Positions 1-11,979 of a DNA stretch of 64,000 bases are shown here, piece after piece. Under the pieces are notes generated by a model, which did not search any database, had not been told where the DNA came from, and saw only the letters and a program-made list of their open reading frames with translations. Source of the stretch: Parambassis ranga (lineage: Eukaryota; Chordata; Actinopteri; Ambassidae); contig NC_041038.1 of the NCBI RefSeq assembly GCF_900634625.1, forward strand, positions 2,852,001 to 2,916,000. Reading direction: 5' to 3'. The stretch's first letter is position 1, and each line of letters begins with the position of its first letter. The position numbers and the translations under genes were made by a program.

Positions 1-323
1 CCACAGAGGGTTTTCTGGAGGCCTTAAAGGACATCCTTGAGACTCCTTCTTATCATAATAACATACAGCATCTCTCCAAGCTACACCGAGACATACAAAT
101 GTCTCCAATGGACACTGCCATCTTTTGGATTGAGTATGTCATCAGGAACAAAGGAGCTCCCCACCTGCAGGCAGCAGGGTTCAGGCTGCCTTGGTATTCA
201 TACTTCTGCCTGGATGTGGCTGCTTTTATTGTGGCTCTAATTGGTATCTATGTTGGGGTGGTAATTTGGGTCTGTAGGAAACTCTGCTGCAGGAGGTCCA
301 AGAGAAAGACAAAAGCAGACTGA
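1..323 (+). CDS. UDP-glucuronosyltransferase, last exon (5' part outside the window)
   Basis: The open frame enters from the left edge (first full codon at 3) and ends with TGA at 321-323. It reads TEGFLEALKDILE and then a segment with IEYVIRNKG, which fits the C-terminal part of a vertebrate UGT. A hydrophobic segment (YSYFCLDVAAFIVALIG and onward) is the single membrane anchor. The tail CRKLCCRRSKRKTKAD is the short basic cytosolic tail usual for the family. UGTs transfer glucuronic acid from UDP-glucuronate to lipophilic substrates in the ER lumen; the substrate-binding half is not in the window. A poly(A) signal AATAAA lies at 426-431. The subfamily (UGT2- or fish UGT5-like) cannot be decided from this exon. 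Confidence 0.85.
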   Translation, partial: TEGFLEALKDILETPSYHNNIQHLSKLHRDIQMSPMDTAIFWIEYVIRNKGAPHLQAAGFRLPWYSYFCLDVAAFIVALIGIYVGVVIWVCRKLCCRRSKRKTKAD

Positions 324-338
324 GATTAACTTTGCATC

Positions 339-339
<1 letters not shown>

Positions 340-394
<55 letters not shown>
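340..394. repeat. (GATA)n microsatellite
   Basis: About 13 units of a GATA tetranucleotide lie in the 3' UTR region between the UGT stop codon and its poly(A) signal. Confidence 0.97.
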
Positions 395-431
395 TCACAT
401 CTACCTTATGTCACACCTTTGGTAAAATAAA

Positions 432-2583
432 GGTCTTAATCATCATGGAAATTGTTGTGCACTCTGTTGTGAAGAAACAGTCTATACATGCTTGGCCCTA
501 CTAGTGTGTTCACACAGACTGAAGACAAAATGTCCTCAGAGACTTTTGTCACCTTGCTGCTGAAAACCACAAACACATGTGGGAGTTCTCAGAAATGTTT
601 TTACTGGTTTATGGCGCAATCTAAACATGTGTCGAGTGACTGACACATTTAGGGTCCTGGCTTATAGGAAAGATAAGAAGAAGAAGAAGAAAAAGAAGAA
701 GAAGTATGGCTGATATCATGGAGGGTTTATCTACAACTACATTTTGGCTACATAAAGCATGAATACACACAGCCTCCACAGAGGCCCCATGTGATGATGC
801 AAAATGTCCTGCAACAGTAGCACCAGTTACTTCATGTTTGTTGCTTTCACAATTTCCTCAAAGTGTATTATACTGTAGCATTATAGCTAAAATATAGTTT
901 CTGTCCCTGTAGCACTCTGACAGGTTAATAGGAACAACCTAATTTGCGTTTCGCTCAGAAGTGTGGTGACTTTGTGAGTCAAAGCAGGATGAGACTACCA
1001 GTTTCAGCTTCCTGTGTGATCAGAAGAATTCTGTGCTAATGCCCAGCCTGACGAGGCTTGTTTCATGTCTCACAGCTTCAAAATCATCTTTCTATGAGAA
1101 ACACAATATACATAACTCTCAGACATCATCAGATTCAATTCTGGCAGAAGCCGTGAACTTCCTGCGGATTGCAGGAACAACTTATCGTGTTGACTCTGTA
1201 CTGAGACCTTCTCCAGCTACATTCCCTCCCTCCCCCCACCCTCAGCTGATTTGCTGTCCAGGCAGAATACAACTGATATGTCTCCTCTAACCACACTTAG
1301 CAAAAGTTTACACAGAGGCACAGCGACCTTTATGCAGAGCTCTGGAGAGTCCCGGGAGGCATTATAGTGTCTGGAGACCTTTCAGTTTATTATTATTTAT
1401 TACTCTTGGATTATTTGATAAATCATCGATTTGACATATCAAAGGAAGCTCTGTGAGCAATTAGACCCTCCTCCCTTTGAAACCATGTGGTAAAAATATT
1501 GGCCAACACCTATTGTCTCAATATACCCATTCTTCACGCAAACAATTTCAATTGTGTAAGAGTTTTTTTTTCACCATGTGGTGCCTGAGAAAAGTTCCCC
1601 AAAGTTAAAGTTAACACTTTCACAGACCTAATTAAGGACTGTGTCTTGTTCTACAGTGTTTTATGTCTTGATTCGTCACCACATGTGACGTGCTTCTTCC
1701 TTTCCCTGGCCTTAATCACCACAATTAATTATCTAATCTCAATCAATGTGGAACAACAAGCCACTCTAACTCTCACACACACAAATTGAAACATGTATTT
1801 CACTCTAACCCTAAAACCATTTCTTAAACATCAGAGTCTGTGAGGTTTCCCATCAGCGGGACTTTATAACTAAATGCAGTATTTATAGTTGAAATGCTAT
1901 TCAGCTGAAAACTTTATAGCAGAATCCTTAATGTGTTTAATGGATCGCTGCCAGCCGCCGTTAGTGGATGCTGTATATCAGTTCCTTCCCTCACATGACC
2001 CTGTCCATCCTTAATCATTGTGACTACTGCTGGAGTAAGAAGGAGGGAGGCACAGAAAAAGAGAGAGTGTATGTTTTTGTTCTGTGGCAGAAAGGCGTTC
2101 TCCTGCCTCAGGATGTTGCCTTTAAAGCTGAAGAAGTGGGTTTCCTGTGGAGGAAACGATCACAGAATGGACGAGGCTTGGTCGAGACAACGTGTTCCCA
2201 ACATTTCTTGAGCACAGGTCAGCCAGATGCAGAGTAGGCAGCATGAGGCTTTGAGGGGGTGAGAGAGCACTTTGTATTATGGTGGTATTATGATGGTTTA
2301 GTTCTTCGTGCACTTGTTGTTGCTGAACCACATGTGCATGCTGTCTGTTTTGCAGGTGTTTGTTTTCATTGATGGATCCCAGATGCTTTAACAACTGGAC
2401 AGCTGAAAGCGTTAAAACGGAGCCTGACCTTTTCCTCAGCAGAGTGGATTTATGAATATCACATAGTGGACAAATGGCAACTAGATGCATCAAACTGAGA
2501 GTGAGTGACTCATTGTTTTGTGAGTCAGCGTCTGATTAAGGTCAACTCTAGTGTCCCATGTCAGGTGCCTGACCAACAGAGAC
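432..2583. other. Intergenic region between UGT and the first GPCR
   Basis: I see no supported gene. The stretch contains a purine (GAA)n tract at about 675-704. A 5' untranslated exon and the promoter of the downstream GPCR may lie here, but nothing in the sequence fixes them. Confidence 0.6.
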
Positions 2584-3680
2584 ATGTCTAATGACAGCTG
2601 TAACCTCCCCCTGGACAAAGACACATTTGGCCTTACCTGTATCTATGGCGTCATCTTCTCTCTGGGTCTCCCCAGCAACCTGCTGTCTCTCTGGGGATTG
2701 TACCACCTGGGTCGCTCAGGCGGGGGAGGCTGCCAGCTGGTCTACATCCTCAATCTGTTGCTGTCTGACCTTCTCCAGCTGCTCACCCTTCCACTGTGGA
2801 TTCTTTACCTCCAAGGGGGACACCGCTGGCCCTATGGCCAGCTTACCTGTGAGCTTGTTGGCTACGTGTTCTACGTAAATGTTTACGCCAGCGTCATGTT
2901 CCTGTGCCTGATAGCCATGGACCGCTGCCTTGCCATTGTGTATCCACTGGGCAGCCGAAGGGTCAGGACGGTCCGGGTGGCAGCAGTGTCAGGGGTGGCA
3001 GTGTGGACACTTACCTTCCTGTTCTGCCTGAGTGGGCTGCTGCCGTCTGTGTTTGACTCAGACAGACTGCTGTGTTTGGAGCAGTATCCTGTCAGTCCAA
3101 GATATGCTCACTTTAAGATCACCACAGTGGTTCTCGGCTTTCTGCTGCCATGTGCCATTCTGGGGTGAGCTCTAGGACCTCTGCAAGTATTTCTAAGGTA
3201 TGTGTTTCTTGTCTTTAGGGGTATTAACAGGCTGATTTCTTGTCTTTATTCCTCAGCTACACTTCAGCCCACATCGGTGTGACTCTCCGACGTTCCCCTT
3301 CCCTCTCTGACCACGAACGGCACAAAATCGTAGGAATCCTCATCGTTATCACAGTCAACTTCTTTGCAGTCTTTGGACCCTACCACCTTGTAGGTGGATA
3401 CAGGTTTGTGTCACTGCTGCAGACAAATGAGCCATGTGGATTGGAGCGTTCTATTTTCCTTGTCTATCGCCTGTGCTATGGCCTGACCAGTCTCAACACC
3501 TTACTGGATCCCCTTTTCTACATTTTCCTGTGCCCAGACGCTCGCCTGGAGCTGCAGAGGTCTCTGCCCTGTTTGGGAAGAGGGAAAAACACGCGCAAGA
3601 ACATGACCCTCAGCATTAGAGGACACCACGACACAGAAAGGGAGAGTGAAATAAGACATAATCAGCTTTTGCCAATATAA
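2584..3680 (+). CDS. Class A GPCR, proton-sensing/lysolipid receptor-like (GPR4/65/68/132 group)
   Basis: Two coding exons, 2584-3164 and 3257-3680 (334 aa), are joined across a 92-bp GT-AG intron inside TM5; without splicing the frame meets TGA at 3166. The ATG at 2584 is the first in-frame one. Seven hydrophobic segments are visible. TM2 carries LLLSDLLQLLTLPLW, TM3 ends in the DRY variant DRC (MDRCLAIVYP), TM6 has FGPYH and TM7 the NPxxY variant DPLFY. The combination CELVGYVFYVNVYAS, a conserved extracellular cysteine and TSLNTLLDPLFY resembles GPR4 and GPR132 more than chemokine or purinergic receptors. Members of this group sense extracellular protons or lysolipids and signal through G proteins at the plasma membrane. 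Assignment to one member is not possible by eye. It is convergent with ptgdr2. Confidence 0.78.
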
Positions 3681-4151
3681 CTTTTGTTGCACATCTGACT
3701 TTTAGTATTTAGTCAAATTGTGACACCCAGTGGACAGTAATGTGGTAGGTGTTTGCACAGACATCAGAGTGTTGAAAGAGCTCTTTAAATTCCTTTTTTT
3801 TAATGTTCTTCACACAAAGCCTACACTACATGTGTAGGGTTTGTTGTCACAGCTGCACAGAAAATCCGTTTACAGACACAAAAAATGATCCTATCATCTG
3901 CTTACATAAGAATTCCACTTAGAAAGTCATCTTTTTCTGTTTACAATTAAAAGGCGTTCACAATCACATTTTTTCTCGTCAGTTATTTCAAAAATAGACT
4001 TGGTGTGAATGATTAAGGAAACGGGCATGTCTGTGGTTTAACACTTCAAAAGAACGTGTCATGCTGTAGGAATGCTTTACTTTCTTTTCATCCTTTTTTA
4101 TTGTTCGGAAAATGTCATTGTATACTATTAAAATGTGATAATACAAATATA

Positions 4152-4193
<42 letters not shown>

Positions 4194-4205
4194 TACATAT
4201 ATATG

Positions 4206-4241
<36 letters not shown>

Positions 4242-4855
4242 CATGTTGAAAACATTCATTCAAGCAAAAAAATGTGCCAAAGGAGCAAGAACGTATCTGC
4301 AAAAATCTACACTGTCAGCACTTCCACCTGCTGATAGCATCTTGTGCATGGCAGCGCTTGCATCTGCAAGCTATAGCTCAAGTCGACTAAAAAGAACGTG
4401 TATGCTTTAATTATTTAATCAATACAAGAATATTTTTGTTAGTTTAGCACAGCCCACATAAAGCTTATATGATTATATAATGTATAAAACATAGCAGTAA
4501 CAGCAGTGAAATACACTACACAAGCACTTCCTTGAGGACATTCTTTTCTGAAGGCACAAACGCTTGAAGCCTAGCAATGATAAAGATAATGAGTAAGAAA
4601 TATTGATGAGGAATGGATCAGAATGTGGCATAATGAACACTTCCAGTAAATCTGACTGTCATCTTCTGGAAAGGAGGAAGTTTCAGTCTATGAACTGTAA
4701 TTAAGTGACTGATTATGCATAAATAAGCAGAATTTTATTTTGACCCTGTTTACCTCAGACTAAGGTTATTGTCATGATTACAAACGGTATATCACATTGA
4801 GAAATTTTGAAATATCAGTGAATGGACTTTAACATTGTCAATATTACAGGATTTC
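3681..4855. other. Intergenic region between convergent GPCR genes
   Basis: This holds the 3' flanks of both receptor genes and an AT-rich microsatellite at 4147-4239. No coding region is supported; the small open frames over the AT tract are only IYIY-type repeat translations. Confidence 0.7.
4147..4239. repeat. (TA)n / TATG microsatellite
   Basis: Alternating A/T runs with interspersed ATACATAC units over about 93 bp. The tract is self-complementary and so open on both strands. Confidence 0.95.
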
Positions 4856-5980
4856 TTACATGTTCTCGAGCACGGTTGGACAACTTTCATCCTGCTCCTC
4901 TGGTTTCAAAGTCGAAGTTATAGCAGAATTTTTCCGCTTCATCAAAAACTCTGAGTTGCTGATGGAGCTGCGAGCAGTGCTGCGGCGCCGCGCCGAATCC
5001 ACCAGATCTTCAGCCAGAACGCTCTCCATCACAGCACCGAGAGAATGTCGGATCTTACTGCAGAGGTCAGGGCAGCTGAACACGTACAGAATGGGGTTGA
5101 GGACACTGTTCAGGAAGCCAATGGTTGCAGAAATTGGGAGGGCTTTGGTTGTAAATGCCTGCACTGAATGTGTACTGGGAGCCATCATTTCTATGACAAT
5201 GAACAAGTGGTACGGAGCCCAGCAGAGCACAAAGGTCACTATGACGGCCACTACGAGCCGGACAAAGCGGAAGGGCCGTCGGCAGCCTCTGCGCGCCAGG
5301 CTGGAGTTCACGGACACATAGCTGAAGATGATGATTAGGAGAGGGATCAGGAAGGCTAGGAAGAGCTTCATGAGTGCCAAACCCTCCTTACGCTGCTTAC
5401 ATAAAGATTTCAGGTCACACCCACTTGGGAGGAATCGGGCGTAATTGTAGTAACATAGAATCCTGCCCTTGAAGGGGATGGTGTCACGGAATATGTAAAA
5501 GGGTATAGTGCAGATCACAGCCAAAGCCCAAATCCCCCCACATATCCTCCCAACTAGTTGGGTGTTCCTGTAGTTCTGGGCCCAGACAGGTTTCAGCACC
5601 ACCATGCAGCGATCCAGAGAAATGGCAGCCAACAGAAAGCCGCTGACAAACATGTTGAGAAAGAAGATGGAGGAATGGATGCGACAGAAGGTTGTGCCTA
5701 AAGTCCAAGTGTCGCCGCGGGCCATGTAGAGGGTGAAGAAGGGCAAGGAGGCGGTGGCCAGCAGGTCAGAGGCTGCCAGGTTGAGGATCCAGATGCTGAT
5801 GACAGAGCGACGGACATGGAAGCCCACAACCCCGAGGATGAGGAGGTTCTCCACAATGCCGATGGTAGAGACCATGCCATGGAGGGTGATGGTAAAAATA
5901 TTCAAAGAACTTAGCTTGGCTGTAAAGTTAGATGTGTTAGAGGTGAAATTTCCTCCTTGATCAGATCGACAGGTCAACAT
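4856..5980 (-). CDS. ptgdr2: Prostaglandin D2 receptor 2 (CRTH2/GPR44)
   Basis: An uninterrupted 374-aa frame on the minus strand, with ATG at 5978-5980 and TAA at 4856-4858. N-glycosylation sites (NFT, NTS, NFT) lie in the N-terminus, followed by seven TM segments. Features matching the CRTH2 lineage are LDRCMVVLKPVWAQN after TM3, the ECL2 run FRDTIPFKGRILCYYN, RRPFRFVRLV before TM6, CWAPYH in TM6, and NSVLNPILYVFSCPD in TM7 followed by VMESVLAEDL and a serine-rich tail. In mammals this Gi-coupled receptor detects PGD2 on eosinophils, basophils and Th2 cells. The coding part lies on one exon, usual for this gene. A 5' UTR exon beyond 6050 is possible but not defined. The immune role is compatible with, but unrelated in sequence to, the receptor cluster further right. 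Confidence 0.93.
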   Translation of the reverse strand: MLTCRSDQGGNFTSNTSNFTAKLSSLNIFTITLHGMVSTIGIVENLLILGVVGFHVRRSVISIWILNLAASDLLATASLPFFTLYMARGDTWTLGTTFCRIHSSIFFLNMFVSGFLLAAISLDRCMVVLKPVWAQNYRNTQLVGRICGGIWALAVICTIPFYIFRDTIPFKGRILCYYNYARFLPSGCDLKSLCKQRKEGLALMKLFLAFLIPLLIIIFSYVSVNSSLARRGCRRPFRFVRLVVAVIVTFVLCWAPYHLFIVIEMMAPSTHSVQAFTTKALPISATIGFLNSVLNPILYVFSCPDLCSKIRHSLGAVMESVLAEDLVDSARRRSTARSSISNSEFLMKRKNSAITSTLKPEEQDESCPTVLENM

Positions 5981-8226
5981 CTTGGAAGGAAAAGGCTGAG
6001 ATGTTGCAGTGACTGGCTGGGAAGTTAGACTTTTGCCTCAGACAGCGATCTAAAACAGAGATAAAAAAAAAAAAAACATGCAAAACAGGCAGATTAGTTT
6101 AAGCAGTTTAAAAGCTTCTCTTAAACTGCAAATACAAAGGGTGTCTTTTTGTCAGCTCTGGGTCAAAAAAAATATGGTTTATGCAGTGTTTATGGACAGA
6201 TCAGTAATATGCATGTGATAAAATAAGCTATTACAAGGTGGAAAAACCCTTACAAATGCAAGTGTATAATTATCCACTTCTCAAGACAAGAGCCACCACC
6301 CTGACCATACAAACAGCTCTCTGCAGGTTGATGTCACAGATTGTGTGTCTATTGTTACTACAGTCTACAATGAGGTCATAAAACTATATATATTAGAAAA
6401 CAACTGCAACTGACCAATAGCTTTCAAATCACATATTTGAGCAGACAGCATATAGATAGAGATTCCATAGCTGAATTGCTACATTCTGTCTGAAAGTGTT
6501 CATCACTGTTGCAGTCATGCTGCCGCTTATCTGTCATATTAGCCACATCCTCTACACACTTCTTTTCAGGGTCACTTTGCAACTAACCAATGTGATCTGA
6601 TAATGTAGCACAATGTGCTGCTGTCTTATCTATCTACCTATCTCTACAACTCATGTGAGGAGTGTAGTAAGTGCTCACATAATTGCACATAAGTAACAAA
6701 ACAATCATAGATGTGACATTTAAATACACAGTGATAAAAACCCCTTCAAACAAACATAATAATCAGACTTATAAAACAGTGCATTTCACTCTTGTTGCTT
6801 ATACAAACTCATATACATATATATAAATGTACCTTAGGTTGGTAGAATTATTAATCAAAACAATTATTTTAAATTTGTGTATCATCTAACTCATGACTGA
6901 CAGTTAAACTTAACTCTAACTTAATTCACCCTCAATGCAGCCATGCAGCTGTTTTCTGTGCAATAAAAATGACTTACTTACGTTCTCTGGTAGGTCTGAT
7001 GAGATCTCTGTTACGTGCATGTGCCAGCACACAACACTAGTCTCAAGAGTGTCTAGTAATAGGAAGTATCAAACCTCAAAAGGAACCCAAAGTCTTCTCT
7101 GCAAAACAAGGGACTGAAAAAAATCAATAGTAAAAATCTGCATGGTTTGCTACTTTCTGCCAAAACAAGTGAGGTAATGAAGGTTGTCATGTATTGTTTT
7201 ATGTACTGTACTAACACAAATTATATTTATTTATTTATTTGTTTGTTTTTTGCCTCTGCAATATAAGCACCATATGTAGAGTTTCTGTTACAGGCAGCCA
7301 GAGGTTACTATGTGAATCAAGGTAAACACAGCAATAAAAGAAAAACATTTATTATGTATGTTATTATAGTGCGTGTGTGTGTGTGTGTAAAAAGAACTTT
7401 TGACTCAATGTATTACTGTTAATCTGCTGATGCATTTTAGCGGAAGAAAACATTAAACTATTTCGACACCTTAAGTAGAATATGCAAAACATCTTAAAAC
7501 TGCTTCATCCAAAAACACAGCTGAGCAAATAAAGCAGAAGTTACAACACAGGAGCACAAGTGTGGCTGCCACGTGTTCACACTTAAGAAGATTTACTCCC
7601 ATCAGTCTTATGGTACAAGTGCCAAGAAATGATAGCTACTGCTATACTGCCTGCTTCTTTCTTGGGGTGTAAACCATCCTCAGGTAGTGACTGTGTTGTG
7701 TTCAAGGATTACAGTGACATCTGCTGGCCAGTGTAAGCTGTTCTAAAGCCGGCCTATTGTACTTATTATAGTGTGTTTGCTGTCCTTATTTTGACTTAAT
7801 ACTAAAGATGTTACAGTGAATTTGTTCACACAGTGTTTTTAAATTCAAGACGGGCACTTCTGCTTTTTTGTGTTATTGTGTTTAGGTGTGGAGAGTAAAC
7901 ACTGCAGGAGTGGAGGGTGTGCTGTGCTGTGTGTTTCTGCATTCTACTCAAACTGACACAGACACAGAGAAATGACACAGTCATGAAATCTGCAAGTCAT
8001 TTTCTCACATTGCATTCACACGTCTCAGCTGCTGAACCTTATGATAAAGGGTAGGCTAAATGAGGCAATGTCAAGAATCATCAGTTTCAGTTTCCAAACT
8101 TTGCATGGCTGACCTTAAGTTCAGCCTTGAACACACATACCACAGTCCCAGCAGGAAATAGTTCACAGTCCAGCTTAGACTTTACTTTAATATTCAGTCG
8201 TTTCTTGCTGTATGCAGACTATTTAA
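5981..8226. other. Intergenic region upstream of ptgdr2
   Basis: No gene can be supported. It contains the ptgdr2 5' flank, an A tract near 6064-6077, and a (TG)n run near 7371-7389. The rest is AT-rich unique-looking sequence. Confidence 0.6.
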
Positions 8227-8266
8227 ATGTATAGTGCCCCCTGGTGGCTCAGGGGGCACTATACAT
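8227..8266. repeat. Perfect 17-bp inverted repeat (hairpin)
   Basis: The arms 8227-8243 and 8250-8266 are exact reverse complements (core TAGTGCCCCCTG) separated by a 6-base loop. The arms are much more GC-rich than the surroundings. The hairpin may be the end or centre of a small inverted-repeat element. Confidence 0.9.
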
Positions 8267-8319
8267 ACCCCAAAGCTGCATGTTCAGTCTCATCTGAAGA
8301 GAATTAGATTTATTAATTA

Positions 8320-8620
8320 GGTTTTAAAATCATTAAACTGTATATATTTTAAAATATATTTCTATTTTCAGCTTGTGCTGAAGGACTGCTGTTCGGTGGA
8401 GCTGCAGAACTACAAGTGTTCCTGCACAGCAGGTGATGCTATGGCATGCAATGCCCTGTGCAACCATGTGGCAGCCCTTTTGTACCAGACTGCTCATTAC
8501 TGTCAACAGAAGATCAGGACTGTTCCTCCAACACACAGCTGCACAGAAACTGAGCAGAAATGGCACAAGCCAAGAACCTTGGTAACTATTTACTATTATT
8601 TACCCTGTTCATCAAAGTGT
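8320..8620 (+). pseudogene. SWIM-type zinc-finger gene fragment, copy 1
   Basis: A single exon-like block with intact splice signals (acceptor AG at 8370-8371, donor GT at 8582-8583) encodes 70 codons (8372-8581). The residues CSCTAGDAMACNALCNHVA give the C-x-C ... C-x-H spacing of a SWIM zinc finger, which binds DNA or proteins. No catalytic or other domain follows, so it is a fragment. A second copy with about 95% identity by eye lies inverted at 17242-17537. SWIM fingers of this kind occur in multicopy, transposon-associated genes of fish, some next to a YqaJ-like recombinase domain; no such domain is seen here. Confidence 0.6.
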
Positions 8621-8898
8621 ATAAACACATTGATAGACACACAACTGTAGCAGCAACTTTTGATGGTACTTTTTCTTTTTTGCCACATTTTCGTCCACGC
8701 CAGTCAGAGGTGGAAGCCTGAAAGTCCAAGAGTCAAACCCAGAGTAGCTCACCAAGCCAAACCCAGCACATCTCCAGGTAACATCTATCCCTTAACTTGT
8801 CACACACAATGCTGTACATAATTATGGAGTCAGATTCTCTTAAATTACTTAATAACTTTTTGTCAGCACAGCAATGCCATTATCATCAAACTATCTAA

Positions 8899-9325
8899 GA
8901 TGGCAGCGCGTGTGCGTGCAGCGGCTCAGGGCTCTTGGCTTTTGTATGTTTTGTTTGTGTTTTTGTTGTTGTTACAGTCACCCGAAGCATTAGTTCAGTC
9001 CTGCTGTACTGAACTAATGCTTCGAGTTGACATTGGAAAAAACTGCCAACTTTTTGTAACTCCTGAGCTGCATTTTATACCACCAGGGATGCAACAGACC
9101 ACCACAGCTCTCGCCATCCCCCCTCTATGGCCTAGGAGATGGAGGAGGCAACGTAAACAGAAGAGAGGTAAAAGGAGTGGCATGCGCGCTAGGTTACATG
9201 CTAACCCACACCAACCGGCTCTTCCCAGTCTCTTCCTCGCCAACGTAAGAGCACTGTATAACAAAATCAATCAATTGGTCGGTCACATGATCCATGATGT
9301 AGGTGTAGTTTTCCAGGAGGACTGA
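8899..9325 (+). mobile_element. LINE fragment: N-terminal part of a non-LTR ORF
   Basis: The open frame 8900-9325 ends in a very basic block (RRWRRQRKQKRGKRSGMRAR) followed by SLFLANVRALYNKINQL. That is the usual start of an apurinic-type endonuclease domain in fish L2/Rex-like LINEs. The frame stops soon after, so this is a truncated 5' piece. A comparable endonuclease start is present near 41.3 kb. Confidence 0.6.
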
Positions 9326-9954
9326 CGAAGTGAACTGAGCCATGAGCATCCAGTGTGACGTCTGACTGCACACACCTCTAACAAGTTATAGCCGCTAGTT
9401 AACCAGACAACCGACAGCACTGCGCACTCACAGCTGTAGCAATTAGTGACCTATCAGCCAATCAGAAAATAGAACTTCTTGTTGCCAGGTGAGGGCTGAG
9501 ATTTAGCTGCAAGCACACCATGCAGCAGACATTATGGCATATAGGACAAGCCAGGAGTGAGAGACAGGGAGCGAGTTTCCTTCTATATTGATCCCTTCCT
9601 TTGTGTTTCAGTCACTTAATTTGAACTGCTTGTGTGCTGATCAACACAAGCAGACAGATCAGCACAGATTCATGGTAAACTAAGTTACCTGTTTTGCAAC
9701 TTTTTTGGAGGCTTTGAGTAATCTGTTTCTAATCTGTTTAATCTGATCTGTTCTGTGAAGTCTCTAAAATCTGACATTCCAGCTGATGGTCTCATTGGGG
9801 ATAAGGTGAAACAGAAATGTGGTTTTTGGGGTCAAAGTCATGGTGGCACAGAGGTTAAAAAGTAACCAGATGTAAACATATTTTGTTCTAATAATTTGTT
9901 AGTGTAGCATAGCAAGTGGATTTAAAGAAGTTTTACATTTAGTTACAAATTAAT
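9326..9954. other. Unassigned sequence between LINE and gypsy remnants
   Basis: No gene or recognisable element core is seen. It could include a degraded LTR of the neighbouring gypsy element, but paired ends cannot be demonstrated. Confidence 0.4.
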
Positions 9955-10578
9955 TTACAACAGGACTAACAAAATGAACAAGGTGGTGTGGTGTGGCTCT
10001 GCTCCTGCTGGGAGAGAGTGAGAGTGGAGGAAGGGCTCCCTTATACCATCAGCAGATGACCAGGTGCAGCTGATCAGTAGAAGGTCCCTGTTGATTGGGT
10101 CTGAAACAAAGCAAACAAACGGACACCCCAGTGGACGTAACACAGCCTTATAGGCCTGGCAGGTACAGCAGTGCTTGACACAGTCCCAGACATCCCTCCT
10201 CCCTTTGGGCCACCAGGCCACCTCAAGGACTCTGAGCAAGGTCTTCAACCTCCATAGTTGTTCACTGAGTGGAGGATCATGGAAATACATCAAGAAGGAT
10301 TTTATGAGGATCTTGGGCACCACCAGTTGGTACTTATCACCACCATCTCTCACAGGTGACCTCCAGTAAATAAGTCCTTGTATAGTAGCGAATCCCACCC
10401 TGTCAGGCCTACTGAGGGATGCATCTCCTTTGCTGACAACCTCAGGTTCTTTCTCCTGGGCCTCCCTTATTTCTGAGAGAGAGGTCGGCAGGTCTGCTGA
10501 GCTGCAGCTGGTCCTCACTGCAACACAGGCCAAGCAGGAGGGAGATAAAACTGCTGATCTGGACAGGGCGTCAGGCAC
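9955..10578 (-). pseudogene. gypsy pol: RNase H end and integrase zinc-binding region
   Basis: The frame begins with PDALSR, the characteristic end of the gypsy RNase H domain, and continues into an integrase N-terminal region with histidine- and cysteine-containing motifs (YFHD, and HCCTCQ near WWPKGRRDV). The catalytic integrase core is missing after about residue 150, where unrelated sequence follows. Confidence 0.75.
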
Positions 10579-10899
10579 TATGTTAGGAAGTCCTTTCCTG
10601 AATCCACCGGGTGAGCCTAGAGGAGGTTTTTGGGCAATTAAAGGCCCAGGTCACGGTCAGTGAATATAGTGAATTTAACCCCTTCTAAATAATGCCTCCA
10701 TTTTTCAACAGCCCAAACCACTGCAAGGCACTCTTCTTCACACTCTCTTAAAGGTGGAATAATTATGTTCTGCTGCTCTCAGAACTCTAGAAGCAAAAGC
10801 AATCGCTTTCTCCCTACCCCCAGTAGTCTGAACCAGCACAGCCCCCAGTCCCACATCGCTGGCGTCAGTGTGGACCTCAAAAGGCAATAAATAATCTGG

Positions 10900-11586
10900 T
10901 TACATGAGGACAGGAGCCTTCACCAGTGATTCTTTCAGATGCTCGAAACCTTCCTGGCACTCTTTCGACCACGCCCATTCTATCCCTTTACGCGTCAGGC
11001 TGTTCAGGGGTGCTGCCAGATCTGCAAAATGATCAATGAATTTGTGATACCACCCAACCATCCCTAGGAAACACTGCAGGGACTTGATGTTGGTAGGTGG
11101 GGGATAGGCTGTCACTGCCAGCGTCTTCTCTGGGTCAACCTTAACTCCTTTTCCCGAGATAATTTGGCCCAGGAATTTCAGTTCCTGGAAGAAGTGACAT
11201 TTCTTCAGGTTGAGGGTCAGGTTGGCCAGGTGGAGCTTGTGTAGCACTGCATTTAGGTCCTTCTGGTGCTGCTCAGGTGTTGGGGAGAACACAATAAAAT
11301 CATCAATATAAACAAAGCAGATTTTGCCTCTCAGCTCCCCCAGGCCCCTCTCAATGAGCCTCTGAAAAGTCGCTCCAGTGTTTTTCAGCCCAAAGGGCAT
11401 AAAGGTGAACTGAAACAGGCCATCAGGGGTGATGACAGCAGTTTTGGGCTTACTGCCTTCATCCACAGACTTTAGATCAAGGGTGCTAAACACAGCAGCT
11501 CCATGCATTGATTCTAGTAGGTCATGAATGAGTGGCATGGGGTATGCGTCAGGATGGGTTTTCGCATTTAGCCGGCGATAGTTCAC
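10900..11586 (-). pseudogene. gypsy pol: reverse transcriptase fragment
   Basis: A 228-codon frame carries the palm motifs LNAKTHPDAYP, FMPFGLKNTGATFQR and the catalytic YIDD box (FVYIDDFIVFS). RT thumb motifs such as FLGMVGWYHKFI and the RNase H connection follow. The upstream RT start (VLVTKPDG type) is in another frame at 11595-11813. It is a decayed copy. Confidence 0.88.
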
Positions 11587-11979
11587 ACAGAACCTTATGG
11601 ACCCATCAGGCTTGGTGACCAGGACGACCAGCGCTCCCCAGGCAGACTGTAAGGGTTCAATGATTCCTCTAATATTTTTGCCACATGATCTGCTATGATT
11701 TTTCTTTTATGAGGGGACACTCTATAGGTCTTACAGCAGACTGGTGGTAAAGATCCTATGTTCTTCCACTGTGGTCTTACCCAGTTTTCCTGAACAGACA
11801 CTAGGCCATGCACGGAGCAGCCCAGCTACCTCTGGTTGGTGGATGTAGTGAGGGTGGTGTCATCATTACCTCACCAGGCTGAGACAGAAAAGGATTGAAG
11901 GTATAACCCCTGGGCCCTTTCACACCATATGTCTTGTTGAGAATGGTGGAGGTTTTACTCATAAAGTTCAAACCAAGAA

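Noticed and set aside
2122..2493. 123-codon minus-strand frame upstream of the GPCR
   Set aside because: No domain, no signal peptide, low-complexity QQQQ/HH composition and no conserved neighbour support.
4056..4410. Open frames on both strands over the TA microsatellite
   Set aside because: They translate only IYIY repeats and exist because the tract is self-complementary.
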